Positions 1 to 12,244 of a stretch of 64,000 nt of DNA are shown here, one piece after another. Every line of letters starts with the position of its first letter. The first letter of the stretch is position 1. The stretch is from NCBI GenBank assembly GCA_905116865.2, contig CAJHNH020008550.1, forward strand, positions 306,300-370,299, in the 5' to 3' direction. A program made the translations under genes and the position numbers. Below the pieces are notes generated by a model. The model was not told the origin of the DNA and made no database searches. It was given only the letters and a program-made list of their open reading frames with translations. This DNA is from Candidula unifasciata. Its lineage: Eukaryota > Mollusca > Gastropoda > Stylommatophora > Geomitridae.

Positions 1-345
1 TATTTGAGGTTTGAGGTTTGAACAACGGATCAACATCATGGCACACAGGTAGTAACCCATACATGCTCCGTTCTTCTTCTTAATCAAGTCTGAGTCCGAA
101 GTAGCTCAGCGCAGTGCACTAACTCCGTAGCACCGGCGAGGATCGTGAAAATACGTTGGGTAGATATTTAACACCCTATTTTACCCGGGCATCCCCGTTG
201 GGTTACTTTTTTATCGATTTCCAGCTGCCAAGGGATTTTTTACGTGCGCAACAATACAAACGGGGGTCTGGTCTTACAACCCAGAGACCAGAGAAAATTA
301 CCAGAAGCCCACTTGAAAAATTCCCAGCCTATCAAATGTTCCCAT
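1..345 (-). mobile_element. SINE family C, 3' part
   Basis: tttgaggtttgaggtttgaa tail, ggatcaacatcatggcacac, gtagcaccggcgaggatc and caagggatttttta match 12245-12560. The tRNA-like head is missing. Confidence 0.72.
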
Positions 346-349
346 TTTA

Positions 350-855
350 AGCCCATAGTTTATTTCGAACAAGAACAACTACAATAGTATATATAGTCTA
401 AAATTATATTACCTCTTATTAGGAAACAATACTACTGAATACTGTTACTGAATTTATGATTTCGTCTGGCCAGACTACAGAATGCAACAATTTTTTTGGG
501 GGCGAAGGTAACATTTATGTAAGCGGTGCTCACCAGGAGTGACTTTAAGTTTGTGTAGGCGGATGCCTCTCTAACCTTCTTAAAGAGAAATAAACAAAAA
601 TTGAAACTAAGGGCATCTAATCTACCTGCCATACGCTAGGTACGCCACTGCATTACTTATTTGATGGCGAATTAAAACCTTTTACATTTAGGTCTAGGTT
701 TGATTTCTGCCGACCTCCACATAGTCCAGTTACTATGACAGCTCCTGTTTCTTTTTGTATATTTATTAGTTTTTTTTCCCTCTGCTTGCCCATTTCATTA
801 GTTCATTAATGCATGGATAATTTCTTTACCGACCTTTCCTTTAGATCTGCACCTA
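350..855. other. Stretch without recognised gene
   Basis: Nothing recognisable. Confidence 0.4.
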
Positions 856-856
856 A

Positions 857-858
<2 letters not shown>

Positions 859-903
<45 letters not shown>
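859..903. repeat. (TG)n microsatellite
   Basis: About 45 bp of TG, followed by a G-run. Confidence 0.95.
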
Positions 904-909
<6 letters not shown>

Positions 910-1214
910 GGGGGGGGGGGAGACTAAGAGACCCCAAACCGTAATGCATGCAGTTAAATGACTTTGATGAATCAGTTTGTCCATTTTTAGCCGCTAACTA
1001 AAGTTTTACCATACCATCATGACATTAAAAAGTATCAATCTGGACGGAAGACCAATTACGGTAGATCACAGATACTCCGTTCAACCACCGAAAAAAGATA
1101 TAATTAGGGCAATTGTGACGGATACACCAGCCAGGTGTAATACGCACAAATATACAAGTAAGAACAAGCTGTCAGAAAATCACCTATCTGATTTATAATG
1201 GGAAGTGTGCCACA

Positions 1215-1755
1215 TTGTGGCCAAGATTTTAGTGGCAGAGCTTCACGGGGCGATCATCGATATTCACCAGGGTTCAATTCCCCCACTGGGCTGTTTAAGG
1301 GGGAAAAAAGATCGTTATTGTGGCTTTTGGACAGTGATAGGAGAATCGCATCGTAGAAGATATTGAGGAATCGACACATAATATTCCCACAAGTTAGCAA
1401 TATATTTCCCCGTGTGAGTTCCAGGGTCCCATTGTGTGTGTGGGGGGGGGGGGAAGACCCACTGCCTGCTCAAAGCATGTCGTAGGAGTCGACTAATTGA
1501 CAGCTTCCGAAGTCGGAGTACATCTGCCTGAGAGGCAAGGAACCAACAGTCTGCATGTAAATGAGTCCGATCTGTAAAACGGATATACAAACACTTAGTT
1601 TCTGGAGCAGGACTATAGTCCAGAAGCGGACTCTTTAAAGACAAAGTCCTAGGAAGTAACAGCAACCAGCGAGTGCCGACTGGTCTATAAATATAGGTCT
1701 AGCCCTGTATGCCCGATACGATTCAAGTCGTGGAAAAGGGTCCTTTTTACATTAT
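1215..1755 (+). mobile_element. SINE, head and tail separated by inserted sequence
   Basis: The head includes B-box GGTTCAATTCC (1271-1281). The 3' body at 1642-1755 (gtcctaggaagtaa, ctggtctataaatataggtc, gtatgcccgatacg, gtggaaaagggt) is the family E 3' end. About 330 bp containing repeat P lies between them. Confidence 0.5.
1490..1635 (-). repeat. Interspersed repeat P copy, minus strand
   Basis: cgaagtcggagtacatctgc, ctgagaggcaaggaacc and gatctgtaaaacggat match 56146-56225; the later part matches 13005-13125 inverted. It lies between two parts of a SINE. Confidence 0.65.
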
Positions 1756-1923
1756 AGTTTCGGTAGAGCTGGGAGCCTTTAAAAAAAAAAACTAGAAACT
1801 GTCTCGATGTGGAGTCAAATCTTAGACATTAAAAACAGCGTAAATAGGAATTCCAATACTTTCATATTACGGTATATCGTTCCCTAACTTCGTAGCCGTA
1901 CATTTTAAATTATAATAACTTCC

Positions 1924-2091
<168 letters not shown>

Positions 2092-2099
2092 GTGTGTGT

Positions 2100-3080
2100 G
2101 CGTGTTTGTGTGGTTTTATTTTTCCAAAGGCACCAGCCTTGTAATTTTTTGTATACATGTATTAGAGTATATTTTAATTCCCCGTTTTATCATTCTCACA
2201 CATTGCGAGTATTTGAAAAGGACGAAGATTTTTCTTTACTAGGAATTATTTCTTGCACATGCATTTCTCAGTCATCAATCTGGAAATCTTATTAATAAAT
2301 TTCAGAGCATTGATTTTTATCTTATAGGGGGAGATAAAAAGGCTCAGGGAAAGAAAAATCATGAGACATAAATGGAAGTGCATAAATATATAGCTGGCTG
2401 GTAAGGACATCTTGTTGAAAGTACATATTTTCAATATTAAAAAAAAAAAAAAAAAAATTATACACCATTTTATTTCAGCGTCCCTTTTTCTGGTTCTTCT
2501 TGTTCTTGTTCTTCTCGCACTTCTTATTTTTTGATGTACTTCTTTTTCTTTTTCTTTATCTGCTGCTGCCCTTTAGTGAGCCTTTATTTAACATTAGATC
2601 ACTAACTTCTAAGAAGCTTAAGTGAAGATGTTCAATGTTTTTCGTATCTTGCACCTTTCCAGGCTTTCGGTTAATAATTACCTCTGTACATACACGATAT
2701 CCAAAGACCGAAAAATTAAGAGTACATGTTAAAATAATCTAGACTGTGTTGATTTAAATTTTCTTTTCATATTTATTTGCAGTGTAATTACACTTTGCAA
2801 CATGTGGTAATCCACATTTATAGCTAGAATATAACCTTTTTTTAAAGAGATGTTTGTAGTTTATAGGTTATGAACTCAGACAAATTGGTAGTAGATCTTT
2901 TTTGCGTTGACTTTGACAAAGGCCTAAACGTCGAACCGTTTAGAAAGCAACTAAAAAATAATGTACATTACTTTTGTTATGAAAGCGAAAAGCAACCAAC
3001 AAATGGTGGCTCTCGTTTGAGACGTTATATACATTTATGCAACCAATATTAAACTGTTTACAAACACTTTGATAATATAT
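2100..3080. other. Stretch without recognised gene
   Basis: AT-rich. A 60-codon open frame at 2870-3052 (+) has no recognisable motif. Confidence 0.4.
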
Positions 3081-3085
3081 ATAGA

Positions 3086-3660
3086 AGAACCTCGCTTAAA
3101 GTGCGCCTCTCAAAACGAGTAATTCGCATAAATAGCAAAACTAATTGTAAAAGAATGACTTGCTTAACGAACGACGTTTCGCATAACGAGTGGCGAGAAG
3201 AGGGGAAGTACCGGATTGTGGGCATGTTACATCAGTCTGTGTTTAGCAATCGTCTCAGTAGCATCGTAGTGTCGCTTGTGATCACACATTTTCTCAAACG
3301 TGTGTTATATTGTGATATATGTACATAAATCCTCCAGGTCTACAAGATGACCTCCCTGAAGAATTTAAGTTCATCAAGATCCAGTTTCTGCCTCCCAATA
3401 CCACTCCGTTACTCCAGTCCATGGACCAGCAAGTTATTTCTAACACTAAAGCACTCTTCGAGCATTGTTTTCAGATGACTGAAGGAACCAACCTCAAGGC
3501 GGGGGAATGGCTTTGAAGAAGCTTTGGCCGGAGAGCTTTGTCGATTTGTGACTTTGAGGAGTTCGAGACAGTACCTGTGGAACCTGTAGTCAACGAGATT
3601 GTGTCTTTGGCCACTATCATGGGATTGTAGGTAGACCTGCTCACCGACTAAACCTGAACC
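3086..3660 (+). pseudogene. Tigger/pogo-type transposon remnant
   Basis: 3086-3220 has the terminal region gaacctcgcttaaagtgcgc and gagtaattcgcataa of Tigger-like elements. 3319-3513 codes for PPGLQDDLPEEFKFIKIQFL and PPNTTPLLQSMDQQVISNTK, the end of the DDE transposase with its last catalytic Asp (MDQ). A frame break near 3490 leads to NEIVSLATIMG. The DNA-binding domain and the first two acidic residues are gone. Confidence 0.82.
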
Positions 3661-4097
3661 ACATACAGCTGTAATATTACTGACTCAACTTTGTAGCAAA
3701 TTATCTATATTTGACAAATATTTAATTATCTTAAACGGTGACACTTAGGATCTTCGGTCATTCTTTTCCAGGCCTTTTTGTAGCTGGTGAAGCTGCTGCT
3801 CAGGACTGGGAGATAATGTAGGAGCCGACTGTTAGAGATAATATACTGTATAGAGACTGCAGCAGAAAAGCCGTTAACACTGCCATATAACCAACACGTC
3901 AAAGTTATTGGATTTAAACAAACCACGCTTGAGAGGTCTAGTCTACTCCATCCAATGGATATAATTGCTTTTCCTTAGGATTTGCTATTTGACATGCAAA
4001 AAGAAAAAAAAATGTTTTGCTAATAAAGCACCTTTCTACCTACAGATGAAACAACAAACAAACATGCACGATACATACCTAAAAATTGAAAGACTTT

Positions 4098-4376
4098 AGG
4101 GACCGCGTTAGTGCAGTCGATAAGAGGCTCGCTGCAGCCAAGGTCGGTGTTTGAAACCAGGCGCCTCCCGGGGTCCACCCAGCCACTGGGAAATGGGTAC
4201 CAGAGTTGACACTCTGGGGTAAATAGAGGAACGTCTCTGTAGCTACAGACTTACGTGCGAACGGCGACACAGACGGACAATTCTTATCAGCTGTCCGTAC
4301 TGGTGGCAGAGCACTTATGGTTTATAACCGTGGCAATGACGCTGGTTCACATCTCCCGACTTTACTTTTTTGTTTT
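4098..4376 (+). mobile_element. tRNA-derived SINE (core shared with family E)
   Basis: The head accgcgttagtgcagtcgat with B-box-like GGTGTTTGAAACC is followed by ggtccacccagcc and aaatgggtacc, the core also found in families at 42690, 20715 and 60630. The 3' portion is different. Confidence 0.65.
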
Positions 4377-4805
4377 GTTTGTTAGGGAGATAGTAATAGG
4401 ATAAAGGTTAAACAAAGTGCAACATTTGTAATGTTGATATACACACACATTTTCAGAAACTATATCAAGATTGTGTTTATCCTTCTCTTGTCATGTGTTC
4501 GTAGCTCCACAGAAGCAGCGATTTTTCGATAACTGATCGCTTGTAGAAGATCGATAATACTTTAATAGGCATCATAACATGTTCTGGATGTATGCTGACG
4601 GCAAAGTATTTACCACATCAATGACTCAGTACTGACTGGCCTGTTAAATATAGAGGCTATACACCTAGTACGCTTCAATACATGTCAAACGGACTTTACT
4701 TCTATCTATAAATGATGACTGCAACATGCTATGTACATACGGACAAAAACAAGACTGTACGGACCAACTTATTTTGGGAATGCAAAGTTTTGGATATTTT
4801 AAAGC

Positions 4806-4970
4806 CCCACCCCGGCTGAAGTCTGGAGCCTTAGTAAAACCTAATGGTTGAACGGGGTTTCTGGGACTTGTACCCAGGAGATTCTCGTCCGAATAGTGAC
4901 ACTTTGTGTCACCGGGTGTCTATCGCTCGTTGTACGGTCCTGGTGGGATTTAGTGTCGCGCACTAACTTA
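4806..4970 (+). repeat. Short interspersed repeat M, copy 1
   Basis: Shares gccccacccc, gacactttgtgtcaccgggt, gtctatcgct and gtcctggtggg with 50510-50686 and 59597-59789. The ACTC array continues from it. Confidence 0.72.
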
Positions 4971-5160
4971 CTCACTTACTCACTCATTCACTCACTCACT
5001 CACTCACTCACTCACTCACTCACTCACTCACTCACTCACTCACTCACTCACTCACTCACTCACTCACTCACTCACTCACTCACTCACTCACTCACTCACT
5101 CACTCACTCACTCACTCACTCACTCACTCACTCACTCACTCACTCACTCACTCATTGACT
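4971..5160. repeat. (ACTC)n array at 3' end of repeat M
   Basis: About 190 bp of nearly perfect tetranucleotide. Confidence 0.95.
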
Positions 5161-5164
5161 CGCT

Positions 5165-7170
5165 CACTTACCAACTTTTAATCTTCTGACACAGTGTTTT
5201 ATGGTAACGTATGTATAGTGCTAGATTTATATTTGAATCCGTGAACTGGCACTCCTTGACATCATCCCGTTGTCACATCAACCAGAAGAGAATGGAAGCA
5301 TTTAGCCTAAAACCACTTAAGGACACACACAGGAGGAGATCGGAGCAGTTATGGTCATGTCCGAGGTGCGATGAAGATGATCTCTAACACGAACTATGAC
5401 ATATTTTCTTCCACATCCTAATTGGTCACACAAGGAGAAGCCACACTGCAATAGCTACAAACCAAAGCAAGAATCCAAGTGTGGGAATTACATATACCAT
5501 GCTATAAATATTATTTAGTTGTTTGGGTTTTGTTAAATTTTAATGTAATTTTAATGTAATTCTTCTGCAGTGGCCTATAAGGACTGATGCGTTCAATTTT
5601 CAACCGCTCAGGGATTTTGAAAATGCGCAGTGCAAACGGGGGTTTTCTGAGAGATGCCTGAGAGGACTAGAGTTCCCATCGACTACTCCATATCAAACGA
5701 GAGGAAGAAGTCTACTATCGTTTTCTTAATTTTAAATATGGAAAGCTTCACGAATTTGCGTGTCATCCTTGCGCTGGGGCCGTGCGCAGGGTTTTCTTAG
5801 ATTTATGCTGACAATGGAGTAATATAATATCACACCGGAAGTCGTTTTATGTACTTTTGTAGTGCTGCATATTTTTTTTTCCTTATTTCTTCTTGCGACT
5901 GATACGAAAAATACCTCGTTATATCCAGCGAATGTCAAATTCAGGAAATTGTCCTTCTGTTTGGAACAAAACAAAACAGCTAAACGTGTGACGCTGTACA
6001 GTTAAGTACAGTTAAGTACATCCGAGTTTGACAAGCTTTCTTTTCTTCCGGGTTTGCCTCTCCTAGCATTTGAACTGTATTCAGAGGCGCCGATACAAAG
6101 AGAAAATGGGCGGGGAGGGGGTGGTATTAAACCCCCCAAAAAAGGGGATGGGGTGGGGTGGGGGGCTTTTTCCATATACATTTTCTGGGCAGGTGGGAAT
6201 GCGGAAAGTGTTTAATGGGATTTATTCCATTTTTCGAGTATAATAAAAAAAAAGTAATAACAATAATAATAGCACTGCATTTGAAAAATAAGTTGGGGCG
6301 GGGGGGGGGGTGTTAATATATTTGAAATATTAAATATTTTAACAACTGTTTGTTAAACAGCATTTTCATAAAATCTTAAATAAATAATTATATCATTTCC
6401 TAGCCACATTACATTTGGAGGGAGGAAGTTGGTGAAGGGTTTGGCAGGCTGTTATAAAAAAAAAAATGGGTAGACGGCCTCAAAGAGTCTGAAACCCTAG
6501 GTTGCATCCCCTATGTCTTGCGTCTTTCCTTTTCCTAAGCTTTGCAGTAATCAGTCATTTTCTTAGTGCCTGGGTTCGGTTCAATGATGTCAATTACGAA
6601 GTATAATGTATGCATCGAGTAACGAAAAACTCTAGACAAGCATGCGAGTTGGCTGAAAGTGTGCTAGATAAGAAAAAGAATGAATCGTGTGGGTTACGTT
6701 CTTGAAAAGATGAAGATTCAGTCTTGTTTTTGATGTTGAGAAAGCCCGTTCATATGGCGATTGAACATTAAAATGTAGGAATCTTCATACATTATAAGTG
6801 TTAAATCAAACAGCCGACCTAGGCAGAAAAATCTGACAATCCAGTTCCGTACGAATAGCTGAGCTGCCGTCGGTTGCAAGACAAAACTTTCTGATCAAGT
6901 TAAAAATATGTTCGGTAGATCTTTAAGTGTCTAGGGTTAGAGGTGCTGTGATTTGGTCATCCTGAAAAGGTAAGGTAAATAACACTAAAGCTGTGTATGT
7001 GGCCGATCTGGTCGATCTGGACGATTATTTCTCTAGTGCATTTACGGAGGAAACAATTGTTGGAACCAATAAATATTTGGTACTTGATCAGCGTTGTGGT
7101 GTTTCAAACATTCCTTGTTTATCTTCAAGATGATGTTGTACTATTTGTCAGTGAACATGGGGAGGCTGTA
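5165..7170. other. Stretch without recognised gene
   Basis: No host gene is seen. It holds G-runs at 6119-6175 and 6299-6311, and a possible SINE C fragment near 5605-5650 (gggattttgaaaatgcgcag, caaacgggggt). Confidence 0.4.
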
Positions 7171-7181
7171 TGCCACTAGAG

Positions 7182-7360
7182 CAGTGGCTGTCAACCTTCC
7201 TAATGCCGAGATCCTTTCATACAGTTCCCTTATGTTGTGGCTACCCCCAAACAATTATTTTCCTTCATAACTCCAATGAATAAGTGTTCTCCAAATGTCT
7301 CTGGCGTAAGGTGTGTATATAAAAATACAAGGGTTATGACCGGCAGGATGAGAACCGCTG
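7182..7360. mobile_element. hAT-type MITE with 8-bp TSD
   Basis: The left end CAGTGGCTGTCAACCTTCC and right end (inverted) CAGCGGTTCTCATCCTGCC are hAT-style terminal repeats. Flanks are cactagag (7174-7181) and cacaagag (7361-7368), 7 of 8 identical. It is 179 bp and non-coding. Confidence 0.82.
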
Positions 7361-7369
7361 CACAAGAGC

Positions 7370-8485
7370 CTGAAAGAGTCGCAGCAATTATTGTTTTTGT
7401 ACTCATTCAGCCACTCATGGCATCAGCTCAATAAATCAATGCCCATTGTCGATACCTAGTCTGAAGAGAGCTTAACATGGATACTTGAATGTATATACTC
7501 AGTTTGGCGTTGAAAGGTGTCGTATGCTAAAATTAACTTAGCTGTTTAATTGTACCAGGGTCAGAGGCGTGATCGCCTACACCATGGTAAAGGCGCTAGA
7601 TGATGATGATGATGATGATGGCAGAAGCGAGTGCAAAAGGTCCACGTGTGAGATAGGGTTTTCTTGAGATTAACGGCTAACAGCGATCTCCATGGAGATT
7701 GTGAGACGCATGTGTGAGTGGCGATTGAAGAGCCCTGACGATTTTCGAGAATGTGAGATCCACGTGCAGCCACGGGTATAAAGAGTACCAGGGTCGTTCA
7801 ATCAGTGCTCCTCAGTCTGTGAGAGAGTTCAGACGAGTATGATTTTTAGTAGTAACCACGGGTATTAATTTTTTATGGTGCAAGCTTACATTGTTCAGTA
7901 GAATTCGGTGTATAATTCGTAATGCTCTAGAGAGTTTATAGATTGTGCAGAGTCGGAGATACAGATAGTTGAGGAGAGAGTTGAGTGGAGAAAGCTGTGT
8001 ACTCAGTTGTGAGAAGATTTTCTTGGGTGACGACAATGTGAAAGTGCCTGAGTGTTACTGAGTATAGCAACAAAGGTCAAGCTGAGTAAGTTAGATGGAG
8101 CTTGTTCATTCTTACTGTTAGCCCAGAAGTGCGGGTAAACCAGCCTCCAAGGCGTAAGCTCATGAGTTCTGACTGACAGCGAGTCTAGAGTGTATTATGG
8201 AGCTCCGCTGGAACTGTTTGGAAAATACAGAGCTTAAGAGGTTAATCCCCGTTAGCCAGCATGTAGACACACGTTATGGTACTTCGCTTTCATATATGGT
8301 GTGCCGGGTTTGTAGACCCGAACGTTTTGTGGTTAAACTTATGACGGTGAACAGTTTGTTGAGTTTTCCTGGACTATTGTGTGGTTGTTACAGAGTTCGA
8401 TCAAAAATCATGACATAGACACTTGGACCGTATGTTCATATGCACCCTCATTTAGCATACACCAGACTCATTGCCAGATAAATAA
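7370..8485. other. Stretch without recognised gene
   Basis: Contains (GAT)n at 7602-7620 and a TATA-like gtataaagagt at about 7777. It has an LTR-like look, but paired ends with a target duplication were not found. Confidence 0.35.
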
Positions 8486-8489
8486 CAAG

Positions 8490-8655
8490 CAGAAGAAGAA
8501 GAAAAAGATGAAAAGGAGGAGGAGGAAGAGGCAGAAGAAGAAGAAGAAGATAATGATGAAGATGATAAAGAAAAAGGAGGAGAAGTAGATGAAAACAAAA
8601 AAGAAGATTGAGAGGAAGAAAAAGAAGAAGAAGAGAAAGAAAGAAAGCAATTGGT
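8490..8655. repeat. Purine-rich AAG/GAA tract
   Basis: Imperfect triplets. Open frames in it are low-complexity. Confidence 0.88.
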
Positions 8656-9021
8656 AATTGTCAAATGCTGTGTGTTTTAAACCTTAATTTTTGGCGCAGT
8701 AAACTAGACAATGAAGACACAATTAAACAGTCGAATGGCGGCAGTGGAGAAGTGTATATAGGGACGAATGTGTTGTATTTTATAAAAACAAGCAAACACA
8801 ATCTAAAACAAAAGCGCTGAAGAGACTAGTTGAAAAAACAGAGTTGGTGAAAAAGACAAAACAAAACAAACAAGAGACGAGTGAGCTATTTGAACCTTAA
8901 AAGACACCGCACCTAAAAACAAAAACACACAGTGTGTGGCGAGGGTGAGGGATAAAGACGGATAACAAGAAGGAGAGATTGATTCAAAATGTTCATTAAT
9001 ATGAAATATTGCACAACTAGG

Positions 9022-9027
<6 letters not shown>

Positions 9028-9102
<75 letters not shown>
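9028..9102. repeat. (TA)n microsatellite
   Basis: About 75 bp of pure AT immediately before the Helitron fragment. Confidence 0.96.
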
Positions 9103-9104
<2 letters not shown>

Positions 9105-9640
9105 CAATGTTTGTTTGTTACTTATAGACTCGAAAACTAATCTCGTAGTCTGGTAGTCTTAGTTTCAGCTTCATAGCAAACGGGTCACCCCATCTTTGCT
9201 CCGCTCCTGTGCCAACGAAAAACACACAGAATGTTTATCACAGTCCCTTGTGGAAAGATTGACAGACTGCTGTCTCAGAATATCTAGCATACACTCGCAT
9301 TAAAGCATACGGTAGCCATCCGAAGTACTAACACAAACTGCCCGACATTAGAAATGCAGTTCATCATTGATGGTAGCAGAAGTCATCAAGAGATCTGCAG
9401 TCGAAAACTAATGAACTAATTTAGCTGAAATTTTCAGGGTCTATTTGTTTTGATTTAATGATGCTATCTGTCATAGTTTGAAATAGGTGGCTAAATTTGT
9501 TAGGAAAATTGTCGAAACTAATATTTTTATTTTGTTCTACAATGAAATTTAACTAAAGCTACGTTCGTACATGCGCATGCTCATTATTCGGGACGCCCCT
9601 CTTACATTCGATTTTCAACATGTGTGTTTCTTTTTTCATT
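9103..9640 (+). mobile_element. Helitron 5' fragment, interrupted
   Basis: gcaatgtttgtttgttactt and catgcgcatgctc-type sequence match the 5' 300 bp of the 28643 Helitron (gatttagctgaaattttcag, catagtttgaaat). A 259-bp block (9142-9400) interrupts it, flanked by tcgaaaactaat at 9130-9141 and 9401-9412. Confidence 0.72.
9142..9400. mobile_element. Unknown 259-bp insertion with 12-bp TSD
   Basis: Runs from ctcgtagtctggtagtct to agagatctgcag, between perfect 12-bp direct repeats. There is no terminal inverted repeat or poly(A), and no other copy was found in the window. Confidence 0.55.
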
Positions 9641-9644
9641 GGCC

Positions 9645-9840
9645 GTCACGGTGGAGCGGCTGGCCGAAGGGTTAGGACGCTAGACTTATGTGCTGGAGAC
9701 CTAGGTTCGAATCTTTGGTCCAGTAGGTGATCTTTTCCCCTAGGGGGCAAAATAAAAGCCTGACATGCAGAGTCGTGGCGACAGCGCTGCGTATTCATAA
9801 CGTACAATCAGTTACACTGAAGATGAGTGCATTTTTTTCT
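9645..9840 (+). mobile_element. SINE family F copy
   Basis: Clear Pol III boxes: A-box tggccgaagggttaggacgc and B-box AGGTTCGAATCTT (about 9711). The body gagtcgtggcgacagcgct is shared with 60316-60510. A T-run ends it. Confidence 0.78.
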
Positions 9841-10109
9841 GTTACATATTTTAATTGATCAACTTTGGACAAGTGGAAACAACTCCCTGAATCTCGCACT
9901 GAAAAATGACTAAACATTATCTGAACAAAGAAGACACAAACAATAAATTGCACAATTTATTGCCTGGCATATTTCGCTGTATCTCGTCAGGTGCATACTA
10001 CAGTAACAATTACATAAATGAAGCAAATACGTTAATCCTTTATAAACATTATCTGTTGGCTTTCTCCTGCTGCCTATACCACACGCTGCATAATATTGTA
10101 TATCGTGTA

Positions 10110-10765
10110 TTATTATTACTATATAATAGTTAAAAAGCAATGTTTGTCTGTTTGTTACCCATAGACTCGAAAAGTATTAAAAAAGATATGTTTGTTTTGA
10201 TGTCGGAATGCTACCTGTCATAGTTTGAAATAAATGGCAAAGACAATTTTCTAAATAAATCTAAAAAAAAAAAAAAAAACGCACAGAATGGATTTATATC
10301 GTTTACCGACTTTTACAAAATATTTTCCGCGCAGTTTCTATGAATTTCCTCGTAAGTGGAGTCGAATTTATTCGAATGTTAATATTTTTTTCCCAACGAA
10401 ACATCTACATTTACATTTTATTAAAGCCGCGTTCGTACGTACATGTCTCGGGACCACGTCTCAAATTCACATTTTAACACATTTGTTTCTTTTTGTGTAC
10501 AGTAGTAAGCTCTTTTCCCTTTTAGATTTTGCATGTGACAGAGAAATAAACATTTGGGAGGGGTGGGTGGGAGTTCTAATATTGCAATTTAAACGACCAC
10601 TAATAAAAGACACAATTATATGTTGCGTGTTCTAGAATCCGCCAACCAGACTTTATCTGCACAGACAATGATTGCAAAATCTCCCATAAAAGACACGTGC
10701 TCTTTCTATTTTCTTTCTTTTCCATTTAGCGAAACTAAGCCACAGCACTGACTGACCGGGTATAT
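10110..10765 (+). mobile_element. Non-autonomous Helitron remnant
   Basis: The 5' part gcaatgtttgtctgtttgtt, catagactcgaaaa and the 3' part catttagcgaaactaagcca, ctgaccgggta parallel the start and end of the 28643-33086 Helitron. The terminal CTAG is mutated. No coding region remains. Confidence 0.68.
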
Positions 10766-10786
10766 ATACATGCATATATACATTAT

Positions 10787-10790
<4 letters not shown>

Positions 10791-10862
<72 letters not shown>
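10791..10862. repeat. (CA)n-(TA)n microsatellite
   Basis: Follows the Helitron-like 3' end within 30 bp. Confidence 0.95.
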
Positions 10863-10866
<4 letters not shown>

Positions 10867-10869
10867 GAA

Positions 10870-11510
10870 TAAGAAGAATAAAACATAATAAAATAATCGG
10901 CGAACATTTATAGCTGTTTAAAAACAATATAAGTAACGCTTCTTACTTAAGCTTATTTTACAACAAGAATGTGTTTAGAAATGTCTTTTCTGCTACCACA
11001 GACAAAAGACGAACAACACACAGTAACGGCTTAAATAATTAACAACCCAGCTTCACTCGTGTTTTCACCAATGAATACTCCAATAAAATTATCCCATTTG
11101 CAACCAAACAAAGAATGGCTTTTATCAAATTAATTAAACATCACTGGCTTTTCCAAAAATGTCTAAAATAGATGCATTCAATAATTAAGTTTTCAAGCCT
11201 TGTTGAACAAAAGCACTGCAACTGAAAAAAAAGTGCGTTGACAAAATGAAGACAGAATAAAAACCAGACAAATCAGTTATAATCCTTTTAGAATTTTTTT
11301 TTGGGGGTGTGTGCTTCTAAAAATGAAACCAAACCAACACGTGTTTTTTTTTAAACAAATGAATGCAAAATAATAAAATCAACAACAGGGTTTTACAAAC
11401 TATTGTTAATGACTGTATTGACAGTTTTTAAGGGCGGTGTGGGGCAGGGGATCCTTGAGCTTAAGGGTTTAGAGTCGCATAGCTCATGTAATGGCTAGGC
11501 ATTGTGCAGG
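10870..11510. other. Stretch without recognised gene
   Basis: AT-rich sequence with nothing recognisable. Confidence 0.4.
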
Positions 11511-11514
11511 TTTT

Positions 11515-11745
11515 AAAAAGTTAGTTGTGTATCCTTTACAGGACATTGTAGAAGCAACCCAGTCTTTTTGACTGTTGTGTTTTTTCTAGAAAAATTTACA
11601 TCCAGTATTTTGCCATTTCTTTCTAGACGGTCGGCTTCTCGATATCACTGTCGAAACCAACACAATGCTGGGATCGAACCCAGCGCTTTGGCATTACGAA
11701 GCGCGAATTGTGCAGGTTACGATGCTCATTTTACGACCCCCCCCC
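11515..11745 (-). mobile_element. SINE family G copy
   Basis: The minus strand has a tRNA-like B-box GGGTTCGATCCCAGC near its head and then tgtcgaaagtgatatcg, ccgaccgtctagaaagaaat and tgtcctgtaaaggatacaca. It is the same family as 44150-44375 and 55305-55520. Confidence 0.72.
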
Positions 11746-11914
11746 CCCCTCGAAACCCCAGAGTTTTCAGCCACTCAGGCCAGCCGCTCCATGTAAACAG
11801 AAAAAAAAAAATGTAATGAAGTTAGCATCTGAAAGCATCATCATCATTATCATCAATAATCAATCAACATCATCAGTCATCAGTTTTTGAGTGAATAAAC
11901 TAAAAAAAAAAATC

Positions 11915-12135
11915 GTCGCGTTCAACAAGCACCCTTGTAGGGGGAGCTTTAGGTTATAATTGTGACTAGGTTATGTGCGCTATATAAAATGGGTTAGCAT
12001 TGCACACCACCAAGAGCTCTGACAACTACTCCCGCAGTGTTGATGCGATCAAAGGAGATAAACCCAAATACTGTCTCTACCTGCGACGAAGTCATCTACC
12101 GGCGAACCAATGGTCGACCCGGTCGCTGAACATGA
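11915..12135 (+). mobile_element. SINE family D copy
   Basis: aatcgtcgcgttcaacaagc, ttaggttataattgtgacta, gcagtgttgatgcgatcaaa and aaatactgtctctacc are shared with 61181-61390 and, more weakly, 33237-33465. Confidence 0.7.
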
Positions 12136-12244
12136 TTTGTAAGCAAGCACCGTTTGTCATTAAAAATCGACCACGCTAATCATTCAACAGTTGCCCAGCA
12201 TTTTCAGCCTGCCCTCTGACCTATCATTCAGTCGATCGCTTATG

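Noticed and set aside
5291..5420. Possible LINE C-terminus (SCPRCDEDDL-like)
   Set aside because: Only one short Cys-containing string; no supporting RT or RNase H sequence.
7560..8720. Possible second LTR (TATA-like box at 7777; tggcgcag primer-site-like string at 8692)
   Set aside because: Could not find matching TG...CA ends with a target duplication, and no gag/pol follows.
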